From assembly GCA_964370635.1 (NCBI GenBank), contig CAYJJU010000004.1, forward strand, positions 1-64,000: a DNA stretch of 64,000 nucleotides, in the 5' to 3' direction. This stretch comes from SIG603 sp964370635. Its GTDB lineage: Bacteria; Bacillota; Clostridia; Oscillospirales; Acutalibacteraceae. Both the position numbers and the translations under genes were made by a program. Below, piece by piece: positions 8,358 to 15,726 of this stretch (position 1 is its first letter; each line of letters starts with the position of its first letter). The notes below the pieces were generated by a model. The model had not been told where the DNA came from, made no database searches, and worked only from the letters and a program-made list of their open reading frames with translations.

Positions 8358-8564
8358 ATGATTACTTTCGATAAATTATGGATTACAATGAACGAGAAGA
8401 GTGTTTCGACCTATAGACTTCGGGAAGATTATGGATTTAACAGTAAAACAATTTCAAAACTCAGAAAAAATGAAAATGTAAATACATCTACACTAAACAA
8501 ATTATGCAAAATTTTGCAGTGTGAACTTTCTGACATAGCAAGTTATGAAGAAGATGAAAAGTAA
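8358..8564 (+). CDS. Small XRE/Cro-type helix-turn-helix regulator
   Basis: This 68-residue protein is essentially a single Cro/C1-type DNA-binding domain. Helix 2 and the recognition helix lie around VSTYRLREDYGFNSKTISKLRKN (residues 15-37), and the later STLNKLCKILQCELSDI is the typical fourth and fifth helix. This is the YozG-like class of short regulators. The ATG follows AGAGGAGA. It is followed by a strong terminator and preceded by inverted repeats that it may bind. The divergent frameshifted gene shares the control region and could be its target. Confidence 0.85.
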   Translation: MITFDKLWITMNEKSVSTYRLREDYGFNSKTISKLRKNENVNTSTLNKLCKILQCELSDIASYEEDEK

Positions 8565-8581
8565 ATACTGTTGAAATTCGG

Positions 8582-8613
8582 GACTGTAATGATTTTTTCA
8601 TTACAGTCTTTTT
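8582..8613 (+). terminator. Terminator after the XRE gene
   Basis: GACTGTAATGA pairs with TCATTACAGTC around a short T loop, followed by five to six T. Confidence 0.9.
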
Positions 8614-8683
8614 AGCATTATTATTGCGTGTATTATAATTATATGCTAAAATGTTAAAAACTAATTTATCATAGGAGAAGAAG

Positions 8684-9868
8684 ATGCGAGATAGAAATTT
8701 GTGTGTAAAGCTTAATGCGCTTACAGTGTTTAGAAATTTACTTGATAGGCCGATTATTTCGGCATTTAGCGAGCTTTTGAGAGCTTATGAAATTGATGAT
8801 AATGAAAATTTATACGTGGCATATTCAAAATTTGTTGCCATGCTATTTAAAGAGTGTGACTGCATTACAGATTATATTTTAAATTGTGTTTTAGAGGACG
8901 ATAACTTTTATATAAAATCAAAAGGCAGTGGTAAAACACTTAGCAAAACTTTTGATGAAGCGGTAAAAATCGATTTGCAATTTCTTGCGGAAGTAAGCGC
9001 TGTAAAGGCAAGTGACATTACAGGTGAATTTGCGATAAAACTGCCATTATTTAAGAGTTATGAGGCGGATTTTGTTAAAATTTATGAAGAAAAACTTTTA
9101 AAAGTGGCGGTCGAGGGTTATGGGGTTTTTACAAAATACAAGGCATTCATGTTTGATTCAAACGGACTTGAAGCCATAAAAAATCCTGACGCTCAAAGCC
9201 TTGCCTCGCTCAAAGGCTATGAATATGCAAGGGATAAAGTCGTGAAAAACACCGAAAGTTTTTTAAAGGGTAAGAGCGCCAATAATGCATTTTTATACGG
9301 AGACGCCGGAACGGGCAAGAGCTCTACCGTAAAAGCGGTTTTAAATGAATTTTCTCATATGGGACTTAGGCTTATAGAAATAAAAAAGAGCAGTATTGTG
9401 CATTTGCCAAAACTACTCGATGAACTCGCCGAAAATCCGTTAAAATTTATTTTATTCATAGATGATTTAAGTTTTGCACCCGAGGATAAAAATTTTTCTA
9501 CCCTAAAGGCAATTTTAGAGGGCAGTGTTGTTGTGCCCTCTAAAAACTGTATAATTTATGCAACAAGTAACAGGCGCCACCTTGTAAAAGAGCTGATGAG
9601 TGAGCGTGAAGGCGACGACATCCATTTGAGAGACACGCTACAAGAAACACTCAGCCTTTCTGCAAGGTTTGGCCTTACCGTGACATTTAACGCGCCAAAT
9701 AAGGACGATTATTTACAAATAGTCGACTTTTATGCGGATAAATTTGAGATTGATATAGAGCGTGAAAAACTCCACAAAATGGCGATGACCTTTGAGGTGC
9801 GAAACGGCGGACGAAGCCCAAGGACTGCCAAGCATTTTATAAGCTCTTTAATGGCGGATACGCTTTAA
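8684..9868 (+). CDS. DUF815-family AAA ATPase
   Basis: This 394-residue protein has an N-terminal half of unknown function and a C-terminal AAA-type ATPase (about residues 170-394). Walker A is LYGDAGTGKSSTVKAVL (about 204-220), and Walker B is KFILFIDDLSF (about 255-265). The remaining AAA blocks include YATSNRRHLV (sensor 1) and NGGRSPRTAKHFI near the end. This matches the DUF815 ATP-binding proteins of Firmicutes, whose biological role is not known. AGGAGAAG precedes the ATG, and TATAAT lies at 8634-8639. Its stop overlaps by 4 nt with the stop of the convergent permease gene, with no terminator between them. Confidence 0.85.
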   Translation: MRDRNLCVKLNALTVFRNLLDRPIISAFSELLRAYEIDDNENLYVAYSKFVAMLFKECDCITDYILNCVLEDDNFYIKSKGSGKTLSKTFDEAVKIDLQFLAEVSAVKASDITGEFAIKLPLFKSYEADFVKIYEEKLLKVAVEGYGVFTKYKAFMFDSNGLEAIKNPDAQSLASLKGYEYARDKVVKNTESFLKGKSANNAFLYGDAGTGKSSTVKAVLNEFSHMGLRLIEIKKSSIVHLPKLLDELAENPLKFILFIDDLSFAPEDKNFSTLKAILEGSVVVPSKNCIIYATSNRRHLVKELMSEREGDDIHLRDTLQETLSLSARFGLTVTFNAPNKDDYLQIVDFYADKFEIDIEREKLHKMAMTFEVRNGGRSPRTAKHFISSLMADTL

Positions 9869-10641
9869 AATTTAACGATTTGCTCTGTTTTATCGTAAAG
9901 GGTCTTGTATCCAAAATAAAGTGAGCCAAAACAAGCAAGACATACGACCGTGCAAATCGTTACCATTATAGCAATTTGATATAAAATTGCGGTCATTGGC
10001 AGTGTTCCCGATAAAATCTGGCCCGTCATCATGCCGGGCAGCGACACTATTCCCATGCCAACTATGCTGTTTAAGGTGGGAAGCATTGCGGTTTCAAGCG
10101 CTTCTCTCACAAAGGGAAAAAGAATTTGTGAGGGTTTTGCGCCTATGCACTGTAAAGCATTTATCCTTGCGTGTCCCGTCTCGACGGACTTTTTAAAGCT
10201 ATTTAAGCCAAGGGTCACGCCCGTTATGCTGTTTCCGAGTATCATGCCTGCAAGAGGTATTGTGTACTGCGGATTAAATACGCTTTCTCCCACGACGATA
10301 GTGACAAAAAATATTATCATGCAAAGCCCTGAAAAAGACAGTGCAATTGCAACCGCAAGTTTAAAGCGACTATTTAAGCCTTTTACCCGTGAAAAAACTC
10401 TGTAAATCGAGAAGCCCACCATTACGCATATGTATAAGACGGTAAATATTGGATGGGGGTTTTCAAAAATATAGGTGAGTATGAGTCCTGCCAAAATTAG
10501 TTGAACCGTCATTCGTATGTTTCCTATGAGCAGCTGCTTTACAAGATTTACCTTGCAAACTTTCATTATCACAGCGACTATGATAAGCAGGGTATATACA
10601 AGTGAAAATTGCCATATTTGAAGCTGTACTACGTCGTTCAC
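9865..10641 (-). CDS. ABC transporter permease, FetB/YbbM family
   Basis: This 258-residue integral membrane protein has about seven transmembrane helices. The family signature is the run SVETGHARINALQCIGAKP followed by REALETAMLPTLNSIVGMGIVSLPGMMTGQIL, seen in the UPF0014/FetB family. E. coli FetAB is an iron exporter that protects against peroxide stress; the substrate in this organism is inferred only. The start codon is GTG at 10641, overlapping the FetA-like stop by 4 nt (GTGA), which means translational coupling. Confidence 0.88.
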   Translation of the reverse strand: MNDVVQLQIWQFSLVYTLLIIVAVIMKVCKVNLVKQLLIGNIRMTVQLILAGLILTYIFENPHPIFTVLYICVMVGFSIYRVFSRVKGLNSRFKLAVAIALSFSGLCMIIFFVTIVVGESVFNPQYTIPLAGMILGNSITGVTLGLNSFKKSVETGHARINALQCIGAKPSQILFPFVREALETAMLPTLNSIVGMGIVSLPGMMTGQILSGTLPMTAILYQIAIMVTICTVVCLACFGSLYFGYKTLYDKTEQIVKF

Positions 10642-11264
10642 GATTTTTCCCCCTTGTTAAGATGAATAATTTTGTCCGCAAATTCTTGTACTAAAATATC
10701 GTTGTGGCATATAGATATAGGGGTTATGGAGTGTGAAAAGCAAAACTGCTTTACGTTGCTTAAAAGAGTTTTTGAGGTCTTTTCGTCTAAGGCAGAAGTG
10801 GGCTCGTCTAAAAGTAAAACTTTAGGGCAAAAAGATAGGCAAATTGCAAGAAAAACACGTTGTTTTTCACCGCCCGATAAATTTGTACATGGAGTATCAA
10901 GCGCTGTGTCGATACAACAAATTCCCAAAAATTTTTTCATATCACTGCTTGAAATAAGACTGTCTTCACGGCTTTCATAATAAAATTTGAAATTATCCTC
11001 AATGCTTTTATCGAGTAAAAATACTTCTTGCGATATGAGCATGACTTCTTTTCTGTAGGCAATTACCTCTTTAGCGCTTATGTTTTCGCCCTTATAGGTG
11101 ATTTCTCCACGATTTGGGATTATCACACGGTTTAGTATTTTTAAAAACGTGCTTTTGCCACATCCGCTCTCACCCGTTATGAAAGTGAAAATATTTTCCT
11201 CTATGTCAATTTGCGGATATTTTATGATATCTAAAAAATTTACATTTTTAGCAGTTATAAGCAT
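10638..11264 (-). CDS. ABC transporter ATP-binding protein, FetA/YbbL-like
   Basis: This 208-residue ATPase partners the FetB-like permease, overlapping it by 4 nt. Walker A is TGESGCGKSTFLKIL (about residues 30-44), the ABC signature is LSGGEKQRVFLA, and Walker B is VLLLDEPTSALDE. It would drive export of a metal such as iron if the family role holds. The start is supported by AAAGGAGGC upstream. The gene is divergent from the PadR regulator gene, and the 100-bp space between them holds a strong promoter and a long palindrome, so the regulator may also control this pair. Confidence 0.88.
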   Translation of the reverse strand: MLITAKNVNFLDIIKYPQIDIEENIFTFITGESGCGKSTFLKILNRVIIPNRGEITYKGENISAKEVIAYRKEVMLISQEVFLLDKSIEDNFKFYYESREDSLISSSDMKKFLGICCIDTALDTPCTNLSGGEKQRVFLAICLSFCPKVLLLDEPTSALDEKTSKTLLSNVKQFCFSHSITPISICHNDILVQEFADKIIHLNKGEKS

Positions 11265-11282
11265 GTTTGTGCCTCCTTTTAC

Positions 11283-11311
11283 TTGACAATTTAATAAATT
11301 TGAGATATAAT
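11283..11311 (+). promoter_or_regulatory. Consensus promoter of the padR operon
   Basis: TTGACA (11283-11288), 17 nt, then TATAAT (11306-11311): a perfect sigma-A promoter. It lies about 50 nt upstream of the PadR start codon. Confidence 0.85.
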
Positions 11312-11321
11312 ATCATTATTC

Positions 11322-11340
11322 GATATCGAAATTCGATATC
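11322..11340. promoter_or_regulatory. 19-bp perfect palindrome, likely PadR operator
   Basis: GATATCGAA-A-TTCGATATC is perfectly symmetric about one central base. It starts about where transcription should start from the consensus promoter, so a bound protein would block it. The PadR-family product of the next gene is the obvious candidate. It differs from the classical ATGT-N8-ACAT PadR site. Confidence 0.65.
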
Positions 11341-11363
11341 ATTGTAACATAGGAGAACAAATT

Positions 11364-11657
11364 ATGCAAGAAAAAGTTTTAAGAAAATTATTTTTGGCAT
11401 TTATCCACGTGCACATTTTGCGCCACGCAAAAGAAGAGCCCATATATGGCACATGGATGATAGAAGAGCTTAAAAGGCACGGGTATGAGATATCCGCAGG
11501 CACGCTTTACCCGATTTTTCACGACTTAGAAAAAAGCGGATTATTAGTGTCTGAGCAAAAAAATGTAGGCGGAAAAATCAGAAAATATTACAGCGCAACA
11601 GATAAGGGGATAGAGGTATTAAGGCTTTCAAACGAAAAAATTAAGGAACTTAGCTAA
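11364..11657 (+). CDS. PadR family transcriptional regulator
   Basis: This 97-residue winged-helix protein belongs to the PadR family of repressors. The core is seen in EEPIYGTWMIEELKRHGYEISAGTLYPIFHDLEKSGLLVSE (residues 23-63), with the recognition helix in the AGTLYPIFHDLE stretch. The wing and a short C-terminal helix follow, so it is the short subtype without the long dimerisation domain. AGGAGAAC lies upstream. It is the first gene of a unit with the zinc-ribbon protein (11-nt gap) and a small membrane protein. It probably represses its own operon through the palindrome at 11322-11340. The ligand is unknown. Confidence 0.9.
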   Translation: MQEKVLRKLFLAFIHVHILRHAKEEPIYGTWMIEELKRHGYEISAGTLYPIFHDLEKSGLLVSEQKNVGGKIRKYYSATDKGIEVLRLSNEKIKELS

Positions 11658-11668
11658 GGAGATTTTTG

Positions 11669-12784
11669 ATGGACGGTAAAATATTAAAGCTACAGTGCCC
11701 TTCCTGTGGCGCGGCAATAAATTATAACATAGGCACTAGCTCAGTGGTGTGCGGACACTGTGGGAACGAATATCCCATAGATTTTTTTAATATACAAAAT
11801 AAGTCTGTTGCAGATGAAAAAGGCGATTGGCGTGTAAAAAGCCTAAAAAGGAAGTATGCAAGTATTTCGGCTTTACATGGGCTTGTGTGCACGGCCTGTG
11901 GGGCGGAGATTATTAATAATGCCGACACGGTAGCGACGCAGTGTATGTACTGTGGCAATGCACTCATAGTGGTCGGCAACATAAAAGGCATGCTACAGCC
12001 TGATAAAATTTTACCATTTAAAATTAAAAAAGACGAAGCACAAGCCAGCCTTAAAAAATTTTATAATAAAAAGATTTTGCTTCCAAGCGAGTTTAAAGAT
12101 TTGAATGAAATTGATAAAATTGTAGGCATGTATGTTCCTTTTTGGCTTTTTAGCGGTAAAGGAGTTTTACATTACACCTTTGAGCCTAACCAAGTTTCGA
12201 GGTTTAGGGAAGGCGACTACATGATTACAAAAACACAGCATTATGAGTTTGACATGGTGGCAGATTTGGATTATATAGACTTGCCCGTCAATGCCTCATC
12301 AAGGACGCCCGACGATTACATGGGTGGCTTAGAACCCTTTGATTTTGGCGAACTTAAAAGCTTTTCTACAAGCTATATGGCAGGTTTTTATGCAGAAAAA
12401 TTTGATAATAGTGTGGACGATTGCACCGAACAGGCAAAGGACAGGCTCTTTTATGAGATAAGTTCAGACCTTTTAGGTCAAAAGGGCATATACATGGAGA
12501 AAAGAAAACTGCCGTTTAGCACAGTAAAGGAGAAAGGGCATACACATTCTTTGCAAAGCGAAGACATAAAATATGTTTTACTCCCGGTGTGGATGTTAAA
12601 CACGAGATACAAGGGTAAAATGTATCATTTTGCGATAAATGGTCAAACGGGAAAGGTGTCAGGGGAATTGCCAATCGACAAGACAAAGCAGATTTTGCTT
12701 TTTTTATCGATGTTCATAGGCATGTCCACGCTGTTTTCCATGCTCATTTACTTAATCATTTTATTTTTTGGAGGGATACAGTGA
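11669..12784 (+). CDS. Double zinc-ribbon protein with C-terminal membrane helix
   Basis: This protein of 371 residues has two N-terminal zinc ribbons: CPSCG with CGHCG (about residues 9-33) and CTACG with CMYCG (about 76-98). A middle domain with the family motif IVGMYVPFWLFSG (about 150) and a C-terminal hydrophobic segment (about 338-368) follow. It resembles clostridial TFIIB-type zinc-ribbon proteins of unknown function. The ATG at 11669 is preferred to the TTG just before it because AAGGAGA is then 7 nt away. It is tightly linked to padR upstream and to a small membrane protein downstream (1-nt overlap of stop and start). It may be a membrane-attached sensor or assembly factor, but that is a guess. 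Confidence 0.8.
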   Translation: MDGKILKLQCPSCGAAINYNIGTSSVVCGHCGNEYPIDFFNIQNKSVADEKGDWRVKSLKRKYASISALHGLVCTACGAEIINNADTVATQCMYCGNALIVVGNIKGMLQPDKILPFKIKKDEAQASLKKFYNKKILLPSEFKDLNEIDKIVGMYVPFWLFSGKGVLHYTFEPNQVSRFREGDYMITKTQHYEFDMVADLDYIDLPVNASSRTPDDYMGGLEPFDFGELKSFSTSYMAGFYAEKFDNSVDDCTEQAKDRLFYEISSDLLGQKGIYMEKRKLPFSTVKEKGHTHSLQSEDIKYVLLPVWMLNTRYKGKMYHFAINGQTGKVSGELPIDKTKQILLFLSMFIGMSTLFSMLIYLIILFFGGIQ

Positions 12785-13095
12785 TGAAAGCTATAATAAT
12801 ATCGCTAGTTTCAAGCCTTATCTTTGTGATTATTTACATAGCAGTGCTTGCGGCAACCATGGGCGGCATGGCGGGCGTTTTATCCCAAGAAGAGGCATTT
12901 TTATTCTTGGCACTAGTGCCGATGTTTTTCTCGCTTATTATATCTATAGTTGCAATGATTATGATAATAAAGAAAAAAATGAAGACGGCAACAAAGCAGC
13001 TCGTGGCAAGAAATCACATAGTAAGAACGTCAAAACCTATGGTGGTAAGGGATGAATATATGGGCGAGAGTGTGTCACAGGATAATTTGCGTTAA
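12784..13095 (+). CDS. Small membrane protein with two transmembrane helices
   Basis: This 103-residue protein has two hydrophobic stretches (about residues 3-30 and 38-62) and a basic C-terminal tail rich in Lys and Arg. I do not recognise the family. The start ATG overlaps the upstream stop by one base; a GTG directly before it is also possible. A weak ribosome site, GGAGGG, lies in the end of the previous gene. The tight linkage with the zinc-ribbon membrane protein suggests they act together at the membrane. Confidence 0.7.
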   Translation: MKAIIISLVSSLIFVIIYIAVLAATMGGMAGVLSQEEAFLFLALVPMFFSLIISIVAMIMIIKKKMKTATKQLVARNHIVRTSKPMVVRDEYMGESVSQDNLR

Positions 13096-13132
13096 ATCTG
13101 TGGAAAATTCGGGTAAAAAACGGTGAAAATTA

Positions 13133-13161
13133 TTGACAACTTTTTCCATATATGTTATCAT
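13133..13161 (+). promoter_or_regulatory. Promoter of the BspA-like surface protein gene
   Basis: TTGACA (13133-13138), 17 nt, TATCAT (13156-13161). The start codon is about 40 nt downstream, after an AGAGGAGAGG ribosome site. Confidence 0.75.
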
Positions 13162-13202
13162 TTTACTGTTTATAAACTATAAAACAGAGGAGAGGTAGAA
13201 AA

Positions 13203-15371
13203 ATGAAGAAAAACAAGATTTTATCTTTGGTTTTGGCACTTGCGCTCATGATGCAAATTATACCTATGAGCCTATCTGTTTCAGCCGAAGAAGCGGAAAG
13301 CGGTGACGCGCCTGCGCCTGTCTCAGACGAAACACCAACAGACGACGGCAGCACTCCGGCACCAGTGAGTGAAACACCGGTGACAGCAGCGGGTGCAGCG
13401 CTGACATTTTACGAGACTTTTTTTGAAGGTACGGGAATCGGTGGTGAATTTGTACTAATAGAAGACGCTGATACTGTAAACAAAACAGCAAAAGTTAAGT
13501 TTGTAGGAATGTATGATAAGACTGTAAAAACATTGTCAATACCTGAAAGTTTTTATACAAAATCAGATTTTGATGTGAATACAGATTACAAATACATCGT
13601 AACAGAAATTGGGGGTTTTTCGGTATTAGATGCACCAAATTTAACTGAAGTTTTAATTCCGTCCACAGTAACAAAAGTTGGTAACGGTTGGTTTGACTTG
13701 CCAAAGTTAGATTTATTTATACCCAATACTGTTATAGAAACGACCATGGGAGTATGGGATTTTTCTGAAATGAACAGTGTAACTATCGAAGACGGTAGTA
13801 CAGCGTTTAACGTTGTAGACGATGTAATTTATAGCACAGATGGCACTAAGCTTATCTATTATCCAAGAACTAAAACTGATACTACATTTACACTTCCTGC
13901 CGATATAACAACAATAGGCTTTAAAGCTTTTGCCGATAATGCAAATCTTACAGAAGTTGTACTATCAGACAAGGTGACCGAAATAGACAGCGAGGCATTT
14001 TCAGGTTGTACTTCACTTTCTAAAATAGATATTCCTGCTTCGGTAACAACTATTTATAGTAGCACGTTTTCAAACTGTGAATCACTTGATTTATTTATCC
14101 CGAAAACGGTAACTGAATTTAGTATTTTAGCAGCACAAATTAAAGAGCTAAACTCAATTACATTTGAAGATGGTAGCCCTCTTTACAAAGAAGTAGATGG
14201 TGTAGTTTACACAGCGGATGGAACACAACTTATCTATTATCCAGAAACTAAAACAGATGCGTCTTTTGATATTCCCGATACTGTAACTACTATAGCTTAC
14301 AGTTCATTTGAAGGTTCAAAAGTAAAATCTGTTGATATTCCAGACTCAGTGGAGAGTATAGGTTGGAGTGCATTTGCGAATTCAGATTTAGAATATCTAT
14401 ACATTCCCGACAGCGTGAAAGATGTATATTACGATTTTGTGATGGGTTCTGAAAACCTAACCGCAATTTCCATTCCTAATTTGGCGTGGGCACCAAATTT
14501 CATTACAGGTTACCCTTCACAAGGCGACCCTAGCAACCTAGTATATCTATATTTTAGAGGTAATTATAGTGATGCATTAAGCTATAGCGTAAGTGATGCA
14601 CAAGCGCAAGGCGTTCAAATTTACTATAAACCCGGCGCAACAGGCTGGGAGGCAGTCGAGGGCGCGATAGCTAAGGACATGGATGCACAAACTGCACCTG
14701 CACCAAAGCCTATTCCGACTCAAAGCAAGGTGATTTCTACCGAAAAACCTGCTGATTTTGGAACAAAGGATCAAATTGAAACCGTTATTCCAACTGCAAG
14801 CTTGCCTACAGTGCCTGGCGGTACAGAGGCTGCAAATAACGAGCAATTAGTTCTTTCAGTTGCAACCGGCAGCAGTGCTATTGATGCAGATAAAATTGAT
14901 ACCGTAAAACAAGCGGCGAAAGATTCAAAAATTGACCCAGATGCAGACACCACTGTATATTTAGATATTAATCTATTCTATACAGGCAAAGGTGAAGAGT
15001 ATCTTAAAGTGCAACCAAACGGCACAATGACAATTTTTGTTCCGTATTCTAAAATTGCACCTATAACAAAAGATACCGCAGATGTATCGGTTATACATAT
15101 GAAATCAGACAACACGACTGAAGTAATTAAACCTACTATGCTTGAAGCGGGTATATCCTTCGACGTAAGCAGTCTATCTCCATTCTTAGTAGGCGTACTT
15201 TCTAACGAGCCAACACCGACTCCTGCAACACCAACTCCTGTACCGACACCGGAAACTCCAACAACAGGCGACGATTCTATGATGACTTTCTTTATAGGAA
15301 TTTCTGTTCTATCTCTTCTAGCGATATCACTTATTTCTTATAAAGTAGTCGCAAAGAAAAAATCTAACTAA
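13203..15371 (+). CDS. BspA-type leucine-rich-repeat surface protein
   Basis: This 722-residue secreted protein starts with a Sec signal peptide (about residues 1-28, cleaved near VSA). A Pro/Thr/Ala linker follows, then BspA-type leucine-rich repeats (about 90-440) with the recurring pattern F-x-x-C-x-x-L-x-x-I-x-I-P-x-S-V, for example AFSGCTSLSKIDIPASV. A second globular region (about 510-670) follows, then a Thr-Pro-rich stretch, TPTTGDDS, a hydrophobic segment and KKKSN. The TPTTGD motif before the helix and basic tail resembles a variant sortase signal, so it may be cell-wall anchored; no sortase gene is in the window. BspA-type repeats bind host proteins in several bacteria, which is the likely role here. 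Confidence 0.88.
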   Translation: MKKNKILSLVLALALMMQIIPMSLSVSAEEAESGDAPAPVSDETPTDDGSTPAPVSETPVTAAGAALTFYETFFEGTGIGGEFVLIEDADTVNKTAKVKFVGMYDKTVKTLSIPESFYTKSDFDVNTDYKYIVTEIGGFSVLDAPNLTEVLIPSTVTKVGNGWFDLPKLDLFIPNTVIETTMGVWDFSEMNSVTIEDGSTAFNVVDDVIYSTDGTKLIYYPRTKTDTTFTLPADITTIGFKAFADNANLTEVVLSDKVTEIDSEAFSGCTSLSKIDIPASVTTIYSSTFSNCESLDLFIPKTVTEFSILAAQIKELNSITFEDGSPLYKEVDGVVYTADGTQLIYYPETKTDASFDIPDTVTTIAYSSFEGSKVKSVDIPDSVESIGWSAFANSDLEYLYIPDSVKDVYYDFVMGSENLTAISIPNLAWAPNFITGYPSQGDPSNLVYLYFRGNYSDALSYSVSDAQAQGVQIYYKPGATGWEAVEGAIAKDMDAQTAPAPKPIPTQSKVISTEKPADFGTKDQIETVIPTASLPTVPGGTEAANNEQLVLSVATGSSAIDADKIDTVKQAAKDSKIDPDADTTVYLDINLFYTGKGEEYLKVQPNGTMTIFVPYSKIAPITKDTADVSVIHMKSDNTTEVIKPTMLEAGISFDVSSLSPFLVGVLSNEPTPTPATPTPVPTPETPTTGDDSMMTFFIGISVLSLLAISLISYKVVAKKKSN

Positions 15372-15390
15372 AATTTAATTTAAATGTAAG

Positions 15391-15425
15391 ACTGCAAGGA
15401 ATTTGATACTCCTTGCAGTTTTCAG
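15391..15425 (+). terminator. Terminator after the BspA-like gene, copy 1
   Basis: ACTGCAAGGA pairs with TCCTTGCAGT around a 9-nt loop, followed by TTTT. A copy with two changes in the loop recurs at 15692-15726. Confidence 0.85.
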
Positions 15426-15690
15426 TGTGTCAAAAAAGATATCGTGTTTTGTCATAATGACAATGATTAAAAGTTTTACTAAATTTTTTCCAAAAAATTT
15501 CGGGTTCTTAGGGCAGAGCTCTAAGACGTTTTCCGCAGAAAACGGAATCTTTATCCTTAGAAGAGCTTTTTTGAAGGTGAATTTTGCCCTAAAAGGGCAA
15601 AAGAGGAAAGTTTTTGCGATAGAAAAAGTTTCCTTATACCTACCCATTTGTGCAACTTTTTTTCGGACAGAGGTTTATTGACAGTCTGAA
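15422..15690. repeat. MITE-like segment B between duplicated terminators
   Basis: This segment of about 268 bp lies between two near-identical hairpins. Its left end is CAGTGTGTCAAAAAA and its right end is TTGACAGTCTG, so the reverse complement of the right end (CAGACTGTCAA) matches the left end at 9 of 11 bases and matches the end of segment A. Frames of 90 and 92 codons can be drawn on the two strands, but neither has a ribosome site or a plausible fold, so I regard it as non-coding. Confidence 0.5.
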
Positions 15691-15691
15691 A

Positions 15692-15726
15692 ACTGCAAGG
15701 AGATTGATACTCCTTGCAGTTTTTTT
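15692..15726. terminator. Terminator, copy 2, next to the O-antigen-ligase-like gene
   Basis: ACTGCAAGGA and TCCTTGCAGT with a T tract on the plus strand and an A-rich, imperfect T tract on the minus strand. It follows the stop (15725) of the minus-strand gene and overlaps it by two bases. Confidence 0.75.

Noticed and set aside
10031..10405. A 124-codon plus-strand frame opposite the FetB-like gene
   Set aside because: The minus-strand frame has the full family signature and is coupled to FetA by a 4-nt overlap.
15375..15681. Frames of 90 (minus) and 92 (plus) codons in segment B
   Set aside because: No ribosome site, no recognisable fold, and both lie inside the MITE-like segment between duplicated terminators.
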